Assembly (NCBI GenBank): GCA_015183035.1
Contig: JACZZP010000004.1
Coordinates: 1,116,001 to 1,180,000, forward strand
DNA from: Meloidogyne chitwoodi
Taxonomy: Eukaryota; Nematoda; Chromadorea; Rhabditida; Meloidogynidae
DNA length: 64,000 bases
Direction of reading: 5' to 3'
The notes under the pieces are model-generated. The model saw only the letters and a program-made list of their open reading frames with translations, was not told where the DNA came from and did no database searches. The position numbers were made by a program, and so were the translations under genes. Shown in pieces: positions 20,453-34,030 of the stretch (positions are counted from its first letter, which is position 1; each line of letters starts with the position of its first letter).

Positions 20453-23400
20453 TTAGCCTTTAATCACAGCAATTGGTCGAAGCTTTACAGCCTTTTTAGA
20501 AATCCCAGCTTCATGACAAGTATTAACTACATCAGTTACATTTTTATAAGATTGGGGAGCCTGAAAATATTTAAAATAATTTTTAAAAAATATTTAAGTT
20601 ATAAACCTCTTCCATAACTAATTTTGGAGAAGCAACTCTAATTGAGATTCCTTGCTGTTTAAGAGAATCTAATACTTCTTCAAAACCTAAATTACGCCTT
20701 GATTTTGCCCTTGACATTGCACGTCCCTTAAAATTTACAAAAAAATTATAATTTATAATTAAAAAACTAACAGCTCCATGACAAGTAGTGCCAAAAGTTT
20801 CGCTTAATCCAAATTCAGTTCCAGTCAACACATAACTACAAGTTCCCATTGTTCCACCAATTAGAACCTAAAATTATAAGTGTGAGTTAAGCAATTAAAA
20901 ATATATTTAAAAAATAAATAAAAATATTTTTACTGGTTGACCAGTTAGTTGATAGTCGACAGGGATCTGAAATGTAAAAATATTAGAGATTAGAATCTGC
21001 CATCGAGAAAGTATTCACAAAATGTCTAATTCTAATTATATTTGAGTAATTTATAGATCGTTTTTCAATATTTATTAAACGATAATTTAAATTCAAACCA
21101 AAGGATGATGTGGAGGAAATGCACGTGTTGATCCTTTTCTGTGTACACAAAGCTGTTTTGGTCTTCCCTCAACCAAATGTTCTTCAATTTTTGCAATATT
21201 ATGACTATGATGTAAAGAAAATAAAATATTAAGGCAAATAAAAGGAATATAAAATAACCTAACATCATAAATTACATGCATATCTAAATCATCGGGAGAC
21301 GAGTTAAAAACTCTGGAGAAAGCCTTTAAATTTTAAAATAAAACAATTTATAATTAAAATAACCGGATAACAAAGTAAAATTAACAAATATATATACCTG
21401 CCTAGAAAAATTTAAATTAATGTTTTTTAAATAATAAATTAACCTAATGCAAAATGTCATACAAGAACGATTAACAAAAGCAAAATTTGCAGAAGCAGCC
21501 ATTCCCTTTAGGTAGTCTTGTCCTTCTTGGCTATTAATCCTTGCACATGCAAGTTGTCTATCATTAACGTTAATATTATCACGTGCCATCGCCTTAATGA
21601 AATGATAAGTCTACAAAGAATTTATACAGCTAAAAAACCTTTTCCATAACAACAAGAGCATCAGTAGCTACTTGATGACCAAGACCTCTACTTCCAGTAT
21701 GTAACATTCTATTAAGATTAAAAACTAGTGATTAAAAATTAACAAACAAACACGCAAATTTGCCCCTTTGATTCAATTCCCATTTTTTGGGCAGCATACT
21801 TATCATAAATTTCATCCACAACTTGTACCTCCCCATAATGATTTCCGGCACCCAGAGTACCCAACTAGTGAAAATGAATATTTTTTTTAAATATTAAAAT
21901 ATAACCTGAGGTAAACCTCGCTTTTTAGCTCGAGTTGAAACTTTTGAAGAATCAGCTTGTAACATCCTACCTTCAAAAGAATTTAATTTAAAGATAAAAA
22001 GGTGTAAGTTAACCATATTCTTCACAATGCTCTTTATCCTCAGCCCATGAATATCCTTCACGTAAAGTCCAATCCATACCCTGATAATAAAAATGTCAAA
22101 AAATTAAATTTGCAGATTTTGGCAATCCTGCAGAATTGCGGTCCCGAAATTTTTTTTATTTTTTTTTCATGAAAACTTGTTTTTAGGGGTTATCGAGGGC
22201 GCTGATTACGAATCTGATATCAGATTTTGTCTAACACTTGATTTTATCTATGATTTTTCATCAAGTACTTGATTTTTGGTCACTACATAATGGATGTCGG
22301 TCAAATTATATATCATTCGATTCCTCTCGAAGATCGGAGTCTAATGGTACCACTCCCATGATGCAGAAATGCCGATGAACCAAGATACAGGCCTTTGAAA
22401 ATCGAAAAAACGATAGTTGGAGAAATCTGATTTTTGGGATTTTACATTAAAATATACATTTGATATCTCATTCGAGAGCTTTTATCGACCTGAGTTGAAT
22501 GGGACCAAAATCATCACGATTGGTCGATTTTAAACAAAGATATGACCAATCAAAAAAAAAATAAGAAAACGTGAAAAATCAAGTACTTGATGAAAAATCA
22601 TAGATAAAATCAAGTGTTAGACAAAATCTGATATCAGATTCGTAATCAGCGCCCTCGATAACCCCTAAAAACAAGTTTTCATGAAAAAAAAATAAAAAAA
22701 ATTTCAGGACCGCAATTCTGCAGGATTGCCCAGATTTTTATACTATAAAAATTTATAATTATTTTACCAACCATTTCAAGACATTCCTCAAAGTCACGCA
22801 CATTTATTGGAATTATACCTTTTGAACCTTAAATAAAAATTACAAAAATTGTATAATTCTTATAAATAAAGCATGAACTTTAGATAGATCTAAATTCGTT
22901 ATATCGAAAAATTATCAGTCGATAAATCGATAAATATTGTCGATATATCTTATCTTGCACTTCAAAATAAAAAAATATATACCAATTCCCACGGGAATAT
23001 AATCAAACATTGTCTGAGTTAATTGTTCTTTAAATGGTTGAACATCCTTCTCAAATAAATTTGTACGAATAAGTCTAACACCACAATTAATATCAAATCC
23101 AACACCGCCTAAAATTTAAAATGAAAAAACTCAAATTTAGTTCCATTTATATTTTTTTAAAAATTAATATATTTTTTAATTTACCAGGTGAAACAACAGA
23201 ATTTGGATTAGAAACGTCAAAAGCAGCAATATTTCCAATAGCAAACCCATAACCCTTTAAAATTAAAATAATATAATAAAATAATTTAAATATTTAACCG
23301 AATGAACATCAGGAAGACCAATAGAATGCTTAACAATAGCTGGCAAAGAAGCTACATTTCCTATTTGTTTTACAGCAGGAAGAAACCCAGCAGCAGATGA

Positions 23401-23609
23401 TTTAGCACTTAATTCTAATTCTTCAAACATTAACTTTTCTAAAGCAGCATTTACAAAAAAGCGACCCTCAACCTGAATTAAAATTTTTAGAAAATCAATT
23501 TATTAAATTATCTCACATTCATATTTGGCACAAATCCTTTTTTAATTCTAAATTCAACGGGTGATATTCGTTCAATAAATTTAAGTTCATCTTGGAATGT
23601 TCGAGGCAT
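20453..23609 (-). CDS. rtcb-1: RtcB tRNA-splicing ligase homolog
   Basis: This is a 3'-phosphate RNA ligase, the catalytic subunit for tRNA exon joining and for xbp-1 mRNA ligation in animals. The spliced protein runs from [20 protein letters not shown] (ATG 23607-23609) to [12 protein letters not shown] with the stop at 20453-20455. All signature blocks are present: [12 protein letters not shown] (metal-binding Cys), [13 protein letters not shown] (metal-binding His), [25 protein letters not shown], and HGAGRAMSR around the guanylylated-His region, which is split by an intron. The N-terminal VPNMN and [20 protein letters not shown] blocks also match the family. More than ten short introns interrupt it; one of them holds the 610-bp MITE at 22121-22730. 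No lesion was seen. Confidence 0.97.
22121..22730. mobile_element. 610-bp foldback MITE in an rtcb-1 intron, 8-bp TSD
   Basis: Arms of about 150-180 bp beginning GGCAATCCTGCAGAATTGCG are near-perfect reverse complements. Perfect 8-bp copies CAGATTTT flank the insert at 22113-22120 and 22731-22738. There is no coding capacity. It lies between the exons encoding the ECLEMVG and [11 protein letters not shown] segments and so can be spliced out. Confidence 0.9.
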
Positions 23610-24344
23610 TATTAAACCAAAATAAAAAACTAATAAAAAAGATTTTCTAAACAAAAATTATAAAAAGTTGATTTGGTGCTAAAAAATTCGAAGAATGAAA
23701 CTACAAAAATTCAAAAGAACTCATAATTTTGTTGGAAAATATGTTTAGTATATCAAAAATTTTAAGCTTCCCATTTAGGACGCCGGAATGAATCAGAAAT
23801 TTAATGTTTGGGTAGTTGTACAGTGATTCGGCTCCGTTGAAAAAGAAATTGGAACGGGAATTCCCGGTCTCGGTTTTTAAAAATTCCGTCTCTGAGTGAG
23901 TCTATACTCTTGAGTCACTACTTGTATGGGGAGTCTAAAATTTCTCAATATTATTTTTGAAAAGCTTAATTTTAGGAAAATATGTAATTTGATATTTTAA
24001 AATTTCTTTCAAAGCTCCGTAATAAACTTTGATTGCTGCTCCTTTACGCAAACTAGAATCTAACAGTAATGTATAAATTAATATCCTCAATAACTAGATA
24101 GCCTTAACCCTCTTTCAAATTTATTATTAAATATAGGTACCTATGTATAATTTTTCTTTAATTTTTAGAAGACTTTGTGTTTACAATTATTTATTATAAA
24201 TTAAAGGATTTAATATAAATAATATTAGGGATTGAGGCTCATGGTATAATTTGAAAATAAAAAATAAAAAAATTTTAATGAGAATTAAACATTATAAAAG
24301 TTAAAACATTTTTTAAAATAAATTCTAAATATTTAAATAATCTA
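23610..24344. other. Intergenic region between rtcb-1 and a receptor gene
   Basis: No gene was seen. A less AT-rich patch near 23780-23930 (containing GGAATTCCCGGTCTCGG) looks like transposon debris. Confidence 0.5.
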
Positions 24345-25810
24345 CTACATAAGTGGAACAATTTTCAATTTATTATTTTTATTTATTATATGTATTGTTG
24401 ATATTGTTGATTTATTTAAATTTAATAATTTTTTAATATCATTAAATCCTCTTTTATATGCTAATTTATATTCTCCACTGAAAAAAAAAATTAAAAAATA
24501 TTTAAAAATTAATTTAATAAAAACCTATTAAAGTAAAGAATAGGTCCAATAGATGCAGCAGCTATATTAAGAAATATAGCAGAAAAATTACTCCAAAACC
24601 AAACATTTACTGGAGTTACTTTAATAATAGAAAGTAAAAGAACAGCATAAAATAGGTTACAAATTAAATATCCTCCAATATTAAACAAAACAATTAAAAA
24701 TAAAGAAAGATACACTTTTTTAATTCTTTCATCTGTTGTATCTGTAAAAGTAATTTTTATTTAAACATATTAATTATATTTACCTGTTTTAAATTTAATT
24801 AAAATTCCAACAATTAAATAAATAATAATTGCTAATATAGTTATACAAGAGTTAGAGTAATAAAGGTTTATATTTAATGGTGCTGTAAATAAATCACCTA
24901 AACCTCCAGATATCATCCAATTTGGTGTTAATATTTTAGCCATATTCATTATAAAGAATCCATAAATAATGTAAATTAAAATAAAGAAAAGATGAATAAT
25001 TACATAATAAAATTGTTTAAAGTTATGATATCTTGAAAATAAATATTTTAAAAATTAATTAAAAATTAACTAACTTTATAGGTATTAATACTGCCAATAA
25101 TCTGTCAATACTAAGTGTAATAAACATAAACATAACACCAAAGAATCCAATCAGTGAAGGAATTTGAATTAAAAGTGCTTGTTTGTATGGAATAAAATCC
25201 ATTCCAAAAAATATTATTTTAATTAAAAATATTATATGACTACTTTGATGAAGAATTTCAAAAAAAGAAGCTAAAGCAAGAAGAATACCAGTATTACTTT
25301 TAAGTGTTATATAATATTTTCTTAAAATATAATAATTAATTAATTATAAAATAAAATTATAAATATTAAAAATATTAATTTACGAATAAAAATATTTTTA
25401 ATTTATTCTTGAGGTTTGTTTATAACATTCTCTGCTCATGATCGAACATACTAAATCTAAAGAATTTATCCTACACTTCCCTTTTGTTTATATTAATATT
25501 GCCTTTATTTTTATTTTATAAAATTATTATTAATAGTCAAGCTTATCCAAATATTACAATAATAATTAATTAATATATATTAATTAACCTATATTTAGCT
25601 GTAATAATACATACACTCAAATTAAAAATAATACCAAAAAATGCTATTGTGCCAAATATAAAAGCTGAAATAAATAAACATAAACGAAAATATTCATTTT
25701 TGTTTGTATATTCCACAAAAAGCTAAAAAATAAGTAATTTATTTTTATATTTAAAAAATTTAATTAATTACAGGATTTATAGGTCCATCAATGTTATTTG
25801 AAGAATTCAT
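24345..25810 (-). CDS. Srsx-type serpentine chemoreceptor
   Basis: This is a rhodopsin-like nematode chemoreceptor. It starts MNSSNNIDGPINP at ATG 25808-25810, and a short first exon joins LFVEYTNKNEYFR. TM1 is FGTIAFFGIIFNLSVCIITAKYR. An exon with ALASFFEILHQSSHIIFLI and FGVMFMFITLSIDRLLAVLIP gives the TM2-TM3 region; the Srsx-like IDRL replaces the usual DRY. Then come a TM4-TM5 region and TM6-TM7 with LNIAAASIGPILYFNR. After SGEYKLAYKRGF the tail ends IVPLM before TAG at 24345-24347. The similar gene at 44550-46059 and the partial one at 63227 belong to the same family. The ligand is unknown. Confidence 0.85.
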
Positions 25811-26439
25811 TAAATAATTAAATGATATAATTTATTTATTATATAATTAAAGAGATATTTTTATTATTATTTTGCGAATAATAATAAATTTAAAATAATT
25901 TTGCTTAAATACTTTTTAATGTCCAAAAATTAAAATTTATACTAAATTTATTTAAGCACTAAAAAATTATTAATTAACTTTTTAAATTAGTAAATATATT
26001 GCTTTTTTATCCAGGCGGAAGGTTTTAATAAATATAATAGTATTTTAAAAAATATAAATTTACTAAGTACATACATATTTTTATCAAAAAGTATCGAAAA
26101 ATGACGAATAATTTTAATAAATTCGAATACAAATTATTTAATTACTTTAATTTTGCATTTTTTTATTAAAAAATTTTTTTTTGAAAATTTCTCTTAACGG
26201 ATGATTGGTTTTTGAGGTTAAGATTACCTAAAACTTTTGATAAGGCTGATGATTTATATAGGTTTTCTAATTAATTTAGTTAAGAAAATGATTGAAAATA
26301 TTTCTATTCTTTTAGAAAAACCCAATATTAAATTTTAAGAAAAAATAATTAGTTAATTTAGTCAAATTATAATTTTGTATAATTAAATAATTTTATAAAA
26401 ATTTTTTAAATATAAATCACATAATTATTTATAAAAATA
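25811..26439. other. AT-rich intergenic region
   Basis: No gene was seen between the Srsx-type receptor start and the 3' end of the neuropeptide receptor. Confidence 0.5.
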
Positions 26440-29255
26440 TTAATTTAAAAATAATTTTTCATTTTGTTTTCTCTTTTTCATTTCAAATTCGAATTGTTTT
26501 TGAGAATTTAAAGAATTATTTTGATTATTATTTAATTGCTCATTTTTTAATAAATCATTTTCTTTAGTCTTTGAGATAATTCCAATACTACTTAAAATTG
26601 ATCTATTTGTTCTCAAAATAATTTGAAAAAATTTATTTGGTTTTTCTCTTAAAATAAGAAAAATTATTTATTTATTTTAATTATTTTTTAAACTTTAATT
26701 CTTCTTCTATTTTGCTAGTTCCATCAGTAGGTATTATTGCACTAGCATTAGAATGATTATTTGTATCACTAAGACAAGAATGAAATTCATCACGAGGAGT
26801 TCCAGCTGCACTTGTTTGTGTACGTTGAATACGACTAGCTCTATCTTTACTAATATTAGAACCTTAAAATTTATGATAAATTAATTTAAAATAATATTTA
26901 TAAACGGAATATTAAAATAATAGAATAACTTTGCTCTTTTATTAAAATATTTATTTTTTAAAATTAATATTAAAAAAATAGTTACCAAATCCAAAAGTTA
27001 GACATAAAGCATTTCTAAATTTATTATTTAAAAAACAATAAGTAATTGGATTTGTACAAGAAGATAAATATGTTAAAACAGTAATAAATGTATTAACTTC
27101 AGAATTCCAAATATTAAAAGTCTTAAAAAATATTTTTAAATATAGGTATCTCTTTTTTATAAAATACTTGAAATGTATCTTGTGCATTAAGTAATAACCA
27201 CCAAATATATGAGGGAGTCCAACAACAAAAGAATATAACAACAATTACAATTAACATTCTTATTAATCTATTTATTATTTTATTTTAATTTAAATAATAA
27301 TAATAAACCTTTGTTTAGCTAAAGCAGTTCTTCCAGAATGTGTTGATCTTAATTCTGTAGTTGGATTAACCTTTTTAGTAGTACTACATTCATTCCAATT
27401 ACGACTAACAAATGAACCACCAAACGATTTTTGTGGACGCATTAAATTATTTTTATTAATTTCTTTCTTTTTTATCATCCAACTTGAAAATCTAAAAAAA
27501 TAAAAAAAATTTTTAAAATAAATTAATAGTATTAACCTTCCCCTGTTTATATCTTCTCTACTATCAATTGTAAAATTATTAATAAAGCCATTCCGAAAAT
27601 TTTTTCGTTTTTCAGCACAAGAATTATTATAATTCATTAATGGAGTAGTATTATTACTACCTTAAAATAAATTAAAATTATATTTAATTAAATATTAATT
27701 ACTTTCTGTACCAGCAATTGCTGCAATATCCATTCGAATACCAGAGCTTAGAGTATATATTACATTGCCATATCTTAATAAAATATTTATTTAATATTTA
27801 TTTATTTAAAAAAACATACAAAACAGTCATTGCAGCAAGTGGAAAAATTAAAAGAGCAATTGTCATATATATTTGATAACCAAAATGTACTACTGGTTCA
27901 AATTTTGGTGCACAATTGAGTCCATTAAAATTATAACTACGTTCTTCATACATAAAAAGCATAAAAACATTAGCAATTACTGAAACAAGCCTAAATAATT
28001 ATTAAAAAAATAAAAATAATTAAAAAATTAAATTACCAAACTAAGCTAATTACAAACATTGCATGTGTTCTTGTGTGCCATATTCTTGAATGTAATGGTC
28101 TACAAATAGCATAATAACGTTCTAAAGCAATTGCTGCTAAGGTATATGCTGAAGCAGTGACTACAACTGCTAAAAATTAATAAAATTAAAAATTTAATAA
28201 ATTTTTAAAAAAATTACGTTGAAGATAAGCTAAAAGTTTACATAAAAGATCACCAAATACCCAACAATAAACTAATGAACTGACTAAAGTTGGTGGCATA
28301 CCTATAAATAAATATAATTTTATTTAAATATTTTTATACAAAAACATACAAACAACACTCAAAAGTAAATCACTAAGTGCCAAATTTAGTAAATATAAAT
28401 TAGTAACAGAACGCATAGATTGTTGCTGTAAAAAATTAATAAATTTAGTCTCTTTATTCTTTTTAATTTAAAATAAAAAAGATCAAAATTATATATTATT
28501 TTAATATTTAATAATTTAATAACCTGTAATATAACAACAACAACAATTGAATTTCCAACAACAGAAAGACAAAAAATAATTGCAAATGTTAAAATCATTA
28601 AATAATTTTCAATATTTGGACGAAAAACACAATCCTTAAATAAATAAATAAAAATTAATTATTTATAATTAAATAAATTGTTTAATAATATTTTTATAAA
28701 CTTTTAATTTAAATTTTAAGAAATACAAATATTTATATAAATTATTATTTAAATTAATTATTTAAATTAATTATTTAATTAATAAAAGAGTTCATTATTC
28801 AAAATAAAATGATTATATGTATATATTTTTTTTTAATAATTTTTTCCTTTTATTATTATTAAATATATTTTTAAAATAATCCAAAATATTAAATAAATAT
28901 ATTTAAAATATATTTATACATTCTTTTCTAATTCAAAATTATTTTCATCAAATAATAATTGTTGTTGATCAAATTCAATAATATTATTATTATTAAATAT
29001 TCCAATAGAATCTTCTCCATTATTATTATTATTATTATTAATATTAATAATTATTGTATTATTATTATTATTATTGTTTAACATTATTTGACTACTTTTA
29101 TTATTTAAAAAAGAAGAAAAAGTATCATTAGAATTGTTAATAAATATTTGTTGTTTTTTTAAATTATAAGAAGAAAAAATAGATTCATTTGCGCTATGAG
29201 GCAAAACTAATAAATTTAAAATATTCATTGCTGTATTTGTTAAATTTTGTGTCAT
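26440..29255 (-). CDS. ckr: Cholecystokinin/sulfakinin-type neuropeptide receptor
   Basis: A class A GPCR close to nematode CKR receptors, which bind NLP-12-type peptides. It starts MTQNLTNTAMNILN (ATG 29253-29255) with a long Asn-homopolymer extracellular N-terminus. TM1 has VVGNSIVVVVIL; TM2 has LYLLNLALSDLLLSV; TM3 ends in ALERYYAICRPLHSR followed by IWHTRTHAM, the CCK-receptor-style second intracellular loop; extracellular loop 2 carries GLNCAPKFEP. After a long basic third loop, TM6 reads VIFFCCWTPSYIWWLLLNAQ and TM7 SSCTNPITYCFLNNKFRNAL. The charged tail ends NEKLFLN with the stop at 26440-26442. Splice junctions checked are GT-AG in phase, including KN|DCVF after exon 1. The NLP-12-like ligand is inferred from family similarity. 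Confidence 0.92.
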
Positions 29256-31543
29256 TTTTTGAGAAAAAAACTAAAAAAAAATATATTTTTTGAGAAAATG
29301 TTTTTATTTTTTAATTTCATAAATTAAATTAAATTTTTTAAATTAATGGTTTGGGCTAAATTTAAATTTTTAAATATATTTTTAGAAAATTTTAGTGAAA
29401 TAATACATATTTTATTTTAAATTAACAAAAAAATTAAAAAAAAATAGTTTTAATTAAATATAAAAAACCTAATTTATTCCTTAAATAATTTTTTAAATAT
29501 TTTATAAATTAAATATTAAAAAATCTTTATCCCAACAACCAAAAATAAAGAACTTTTAAAAAAAGAGACTTTTCTTTTTCTTTTTATTTTACAAAATTCC
29601 TCATTTTAGTAGAAATATTAATTTTTAGCATAAAAATAAGAAAAATAAGAGATGATGGATTTTACTATTAAAAAAAGTTTTTTTTATTTTAAAAATAATA
29701 ATTTTTAAAAAAAAGGAAGTAAAATATTTTATTTAAATGACTAAATATTATTTTAATAATAATAATATTTATTTATTTATTTATTTTAATAAATATTATT
29801 TAATTTTAAAAAAATATTAAGGATTATTAGTATTTTAAAAAATAAATTTTAAAAATTAATTAATTAATTTTATTCACTATAGAAGAAATTGAAAACAATA
29901 TAATATTATTATTATTATTTAAATATAAATATTATAAGAATTAATTAAAATTAAAAATTTATATTTAAATCTGTGAATGACTTCAATAAATTGATTTAAA
30001 TAATATATTATAAGAATTATATAAAAATAAAAAAAGTATTAAATTCTTTAAATCAATTTAATCATTAAAACAAAATTATATACCTATAATTTTATTTATT
30101 AGTAAAACAGCTGTTTTTAGTAATTAGGTAACTAAAAATTGATTTTAATTTGGTAGAAATCAGAACAAAAAATTAAAAAATATTAAATATAAATTTATTT
30201 AAAAATTAAATTTAAAAATTACCAAGTTCTAAAAATCAAAATAATTGTTTAAAACATTAAATAATTTTATTCAATTTTTTACTTAAATTTTTAAAGGGCA
30301 TTTATTTAAAGAAAAGAAAAGGCGTTGGCGAGAATGAAAATTAAATTTATTTTTTTTCGAGTTTTATTTTGTCTTAGCAAAATAGGTTCTAAAAAAGTAA
30401 AAAAATAAAAAAAATTAAAGGAAATAGTTTTTTGATTAATAGGGACATTAGAGTATTAAATTAATATTTAATTATATATTTAAATTATTAAAATATAGTA
30501 AAATTAATAAATTCTAAAATTTATTATTTTTATAATTTTATTTAAATTAATTTTTATAAATTTCTTAGATTCTAAATTAAATTAAAAAAATAAATAATTT
30601 TATTAAATAAATAATACTTGGCTAAAGTAAGTAGTTAAAGAAAGGAAATTAACCTCTTCAACTGACAATACTTTCGTGCAAAATACAAAAAATAAAAAAG
30701 AAAACCAACACAATTTAAGAAATTTAATTAATTTATTATTCAAATAAAAGACAAATATTAATAGAAAATTAAATTAGGAATTTATTTATTTATTTTTAAT
30801 TTTTTTAAGTACAAATATTCAAATAATTAATTTAATAAAAATTAATAATTTTTATTAAAATATATTATTAATTTTAAATAAGTCAGAGTAATAATAGGGA
30901 TATCCTTTTTATTTAATTGAATATTTTATTATAAATAGATATATACATATTTTAAATATTAGAAAAAATTATTTTAAAAAATAATTTTCAATAGAAAATT
31001 ATAAAAATATTTTTATTTATTTAATTTAAAAGAAAATATAAATATTTAATTTATCATTTTTATTTACAAAATAAAAATATATTTTTTTTTAATTTAATCC
31101 AATTTATGTAAATTTGGATGTTTTTTTAAATTATTAACAAAACAATAATAATATATTAATCAAAATAAAGAAATCTTCACAGAATAATTTTTGTAAAAAA
31201 ATTATTAAATAAATTTAAAATTAATTAATTATTTATTTAACTAATTAAAAACAAAAGAAAATTAAAAAAAAAATATTTTTTTTGTTTTGTTTTAAAATGT
31301 TTACTAATTTTTTTCTTTCTTTTGAAAATCAAAGAAGCATTAAAAAATAAAAAAATAATTTAACATTTTCTATTTGACATTTTTGTTATTTTTTTTAATT
31401 TTTAAAATAAAACAAAAGTAAAAATTAATATAATAATTTAAATGTCATTATTATTTAATAAAATGTAAAAAAATAAGTAAAAATTTAAATGGTTAAAAAA
31501 TTAAAAAATATTTTAAAACTTTAATAAATAAATTTAAATATAA
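29256..31543. other. Gene-free AT-rich region
   Basis: I find no exon, RNA gene or structured repeat. It lies between the neuropeptide receptor promoter side and the Polinton target-site copy. Confidence 0.55.
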
Positions 31544-31549
31544 AATAAA

Positions 31550-32360
31550 AGTAGTTACAGGTACGGGACCGTCGCGGGTGTCAATAACGCCGACAAAGAT
31601 CAAAGGGAATTTAAGGACACTAGATTAAGGGAATGCCGACAATTAAAAGGATTAAGGTGTTTTAGTGCCAGTCGTGAATGGAAACCTGTTAATTAGTTTT
31701 TTTAATTACTTTTGAACTTACCGAACATCTAATAAGAACCGTCAAGGATTAGGGGATTTTAATTAAGTGTTTTAGTGCCAGTGGAAACCTGTTGAAACAT
31801 TTTTTAAAATCTTTTTCGGCGGGTTTCAATTACATTCCTATTTAATGGGGTAATTAAAAGCTTAAGTTTTAAAGGTGTGAGTGCGCGAAACATTTCATAA
31901 TGAACACCCCATATATACGCAAAGTTAAACATCCTATTAATTAATAATTGACTTTGATTTTGCCTAAAAATTGCGGTAAAATATTAAAGTTTTTTTCTTA
32001 AATCTAAAAATTGTGGTAAAAGTAAAATTTCATAAAAATTAAAATAGGTATGTATTAGACGGTGTCTATAATTTTGCGGTAAAATATTATTGCAACAAAG
32101 GTTTACGACAAAGAGACTCAAATACTTATTTTAGAGTGATATTAGGGGACACGTGTATTAATTAAAAAATATTTAAATATGAAATAATTAAAAATTTAAA
32201 TTTATTTTATGAGGGTGATCTTTTGACCATGGTCCACTCTTCTCTATCCAAAATAATTGCGCAACACTGTAATTTTCCTTCGTTAATATTAAGATAGGAA
32301 TGGATTTAGGCAAATTTATAAAAAAATTGGGGGGCAAATATATATGGAAGAAAAATTATT
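31550..32360 (+). repeat. Left terminal inverted repeat of the Polinton
   Basis: This arm is inverted relative to 39185-40015 and is continuous by eye to about 32320. The right arm then carries about 30 extra bases near 39205-39245, after which matching resumes briefly. The arm contains two copies of GTGTTTTAGTGCCAGT followed by GGAAACCTGTT. Polinton TIRs of several hundred bp are usual. Confidence 0.9.
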
Positions 32361-32592
32361 TAAAAAATTATCATGTATTAATAAAAAATAAATGAATCTA
32401 TAGTATTCGCTTGCGAAATGAAATGAATTAGCAAGGATCTCTCCTCTCCTCCCATTTTTTAATATCTTTTTCATTGACTGTTATTTTTGGATATTATGGG
32501 CGTGGCTTAATTTTACACTAAAATTTTTAAGATTTCAAAAATAAAAATCCTGCAAAAATTTAAAATCATTTTAAAAATTTTTCTAAAAAAAT

Positions 32593-33332
32593 ATGGCACT
32601 TAATATTAACAAGAAAGCACAACAAATTCTTCCCGAAGTGGAATTTAATATTACAGCAAATGGACTAACTATTTCTGCCTCTAAACGGATTTCTACACCT
32701 CGTTTTGTTCCTTTCGATCATGCTGGTCGCTGCCGTGAATGTAAAGGCTCAGAAGTTGAAATAGACTTTATCGTCACCAAAGAAGGAGTGACTATCTATT
32801 GTACACGCATAAAAGCCCACACTTTCATACCTTTTGACACAATTTATGATCTTCCAGGACACTGTTTTTTCAAGGTTATTTTCAATAATATTTAGATATT
32901 ATAGTAAAATTTCAGATAAAAAACAAAGGTCGTGTTTTCAATATTCAACACGGAGTTCCACCTTGTGCAACAATTCCTATTATTCAAAATGTTCAAACAG
33001 AGAAAAATGAAAATTTACACCCTATAGAATCACTGTCATCCCCACCGGCAAAGAAAATTAAACAAGAAGATAAATCTTCAAAGGATATAAAAGAGGAGGA
33101 TAAATTTGAAAATATTCTTCAAGAGTTTTTCGACAATATTGATACTACTACTACTACTGCTACTAGTACTCCAAAAAAGATGATTGAAATTCAGAACGTC
33201 GTGGGACAAGAAGAAGAAGTTAAAGAACGTGAGAAGAGAAGTACAAGTGAACCACTTCCTTTTATTGAAAATTTAGATAATTCACCTATATCTTTTCGTT
33301 TTGAAGACGCTGTAAACCCACAATCCGTTTAA
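32593..33332 (+). CDS. Polinton-encoded protein with CxxC motif, one 41-bp intron
   Basis: The first exon starts MALNINKKAQQILPEVEFNI and ends PGHCFFK. A 41-bp GT-AG intron (32875-32915) is followed by IKNKGRVFNIQHGVPPC in frame, ending ...FEDAVNPQSV at TAA 33330-33332. The N-terminal half contains CRECKG and further single cysteines (a possible metal site) and alternates like a beta-rich domain. The second half is acidic/Lys-rich with a Thr run, so probably disordered. I do not recognise it. It is the first gene inside the left TIR. The nematode-size intron shows it is expressed through the host spliceosome. Confidence 0.7.
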
Positions 33333-33373
33333 TTTATAATAATTTTTCAATTTGTAATTTTAATATTTATATA

Positions 33374-34030
33374 ATGGATTCTCTTAATTTTTCCAATAAA
33401 GAATTAAAATTTAAATTACCATTTGGATTAATTATTTCTGGACCTAGTTCCAGTGGAAAGAGTACCCTTCTTCTTAAATTTATTTCTCAAGCAGCAGAAC
33501 TAATAGATCCCCCTCCTAAAAGTATTTTATATTGTTTTGATGAAATGAGTAATATTGTCCCCATTCTTCAAAAATCTGGTATAAGTGTTTTTGCTGGTGT
33601 ACCACCTGAAGATGTAATTAAACGACTACCAAAACCATCTCTTGTTATACTTGATGATTTACTTCTTTCCATTGATGAAAAATATCTATCTGAATTATTT
33701 ACAAAAAAATCACATCATCAAAAATTTTCTATAGTATTTGTAACACAAAATTTATTTGAAAAGAAAATTAAAGTAGCTCGTCAAAATGCACAATATTTAA
33801 TTATTATGCGTTCTCCAAATTCAGTACTCTCTGTAAGAAATATAGGTGCTCAGCTTTTTCCAAAGAAATTAGATTATTTTCTCGATGCATATCGTCAAGC
33901 AACTAATGTTCCTTATGGATATCTTTTAATTGATATGCATGCTTCTTCAGATCCAACACTTCGTCTTCGTACAAATATATTTCAAGACAATTTAGAAAAA
34001 ATTATATTTATTCCTAAAAATGGCATCTAA
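33374..34030 (+). CDS. Polinton packaging ATPase (FtsK/HerA, A32-like)
   Basis: This 218-residue protein is typical in size for Polinton genome-packaging ATPases. Walker A is GPSSSGKST (residues about 20-28) after LKFKLPFGLIIS; Walker B is LVILDDLL near residue 95, followed by HHQKFSIVFVTQNLF, the sensor-like Gln/Asn segment of this family. In complete elements it would pump DNA into the capsid. The frame is intact and ends at 34030, overlapping the next start by 11 bases. Retaining it without any visible capsid gene is unusual unless capsids are supplied in trans. Confidence 0.9.
   Translation: MDSLNFSNKELKFKLPFGLIISGPSSSGKSTLLLKFISQAAELIDPPPKSILYCFDEMSNIVPILQKSGISVFAGVPPEDVIKRLPKPSLVILDDLLLSIDEKYLSELFTKKSHHQKFSIVFVTQNLFEKKIKVARQNAQYLIIMRSPNSVLSVRNIGAQLFPKKLDYFLDAYRQATNVPYGYLLIDMHASSDPTLRLRTNIFQDNLEKIIFIPKNGI

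Noticed and set aside
29880..30300. Possible inverted repeat around AAGTTCTAAAAATCAAAATA
   Set aside because: Matches are short and AT-rich, with no target duplication; not distinguishable from background.
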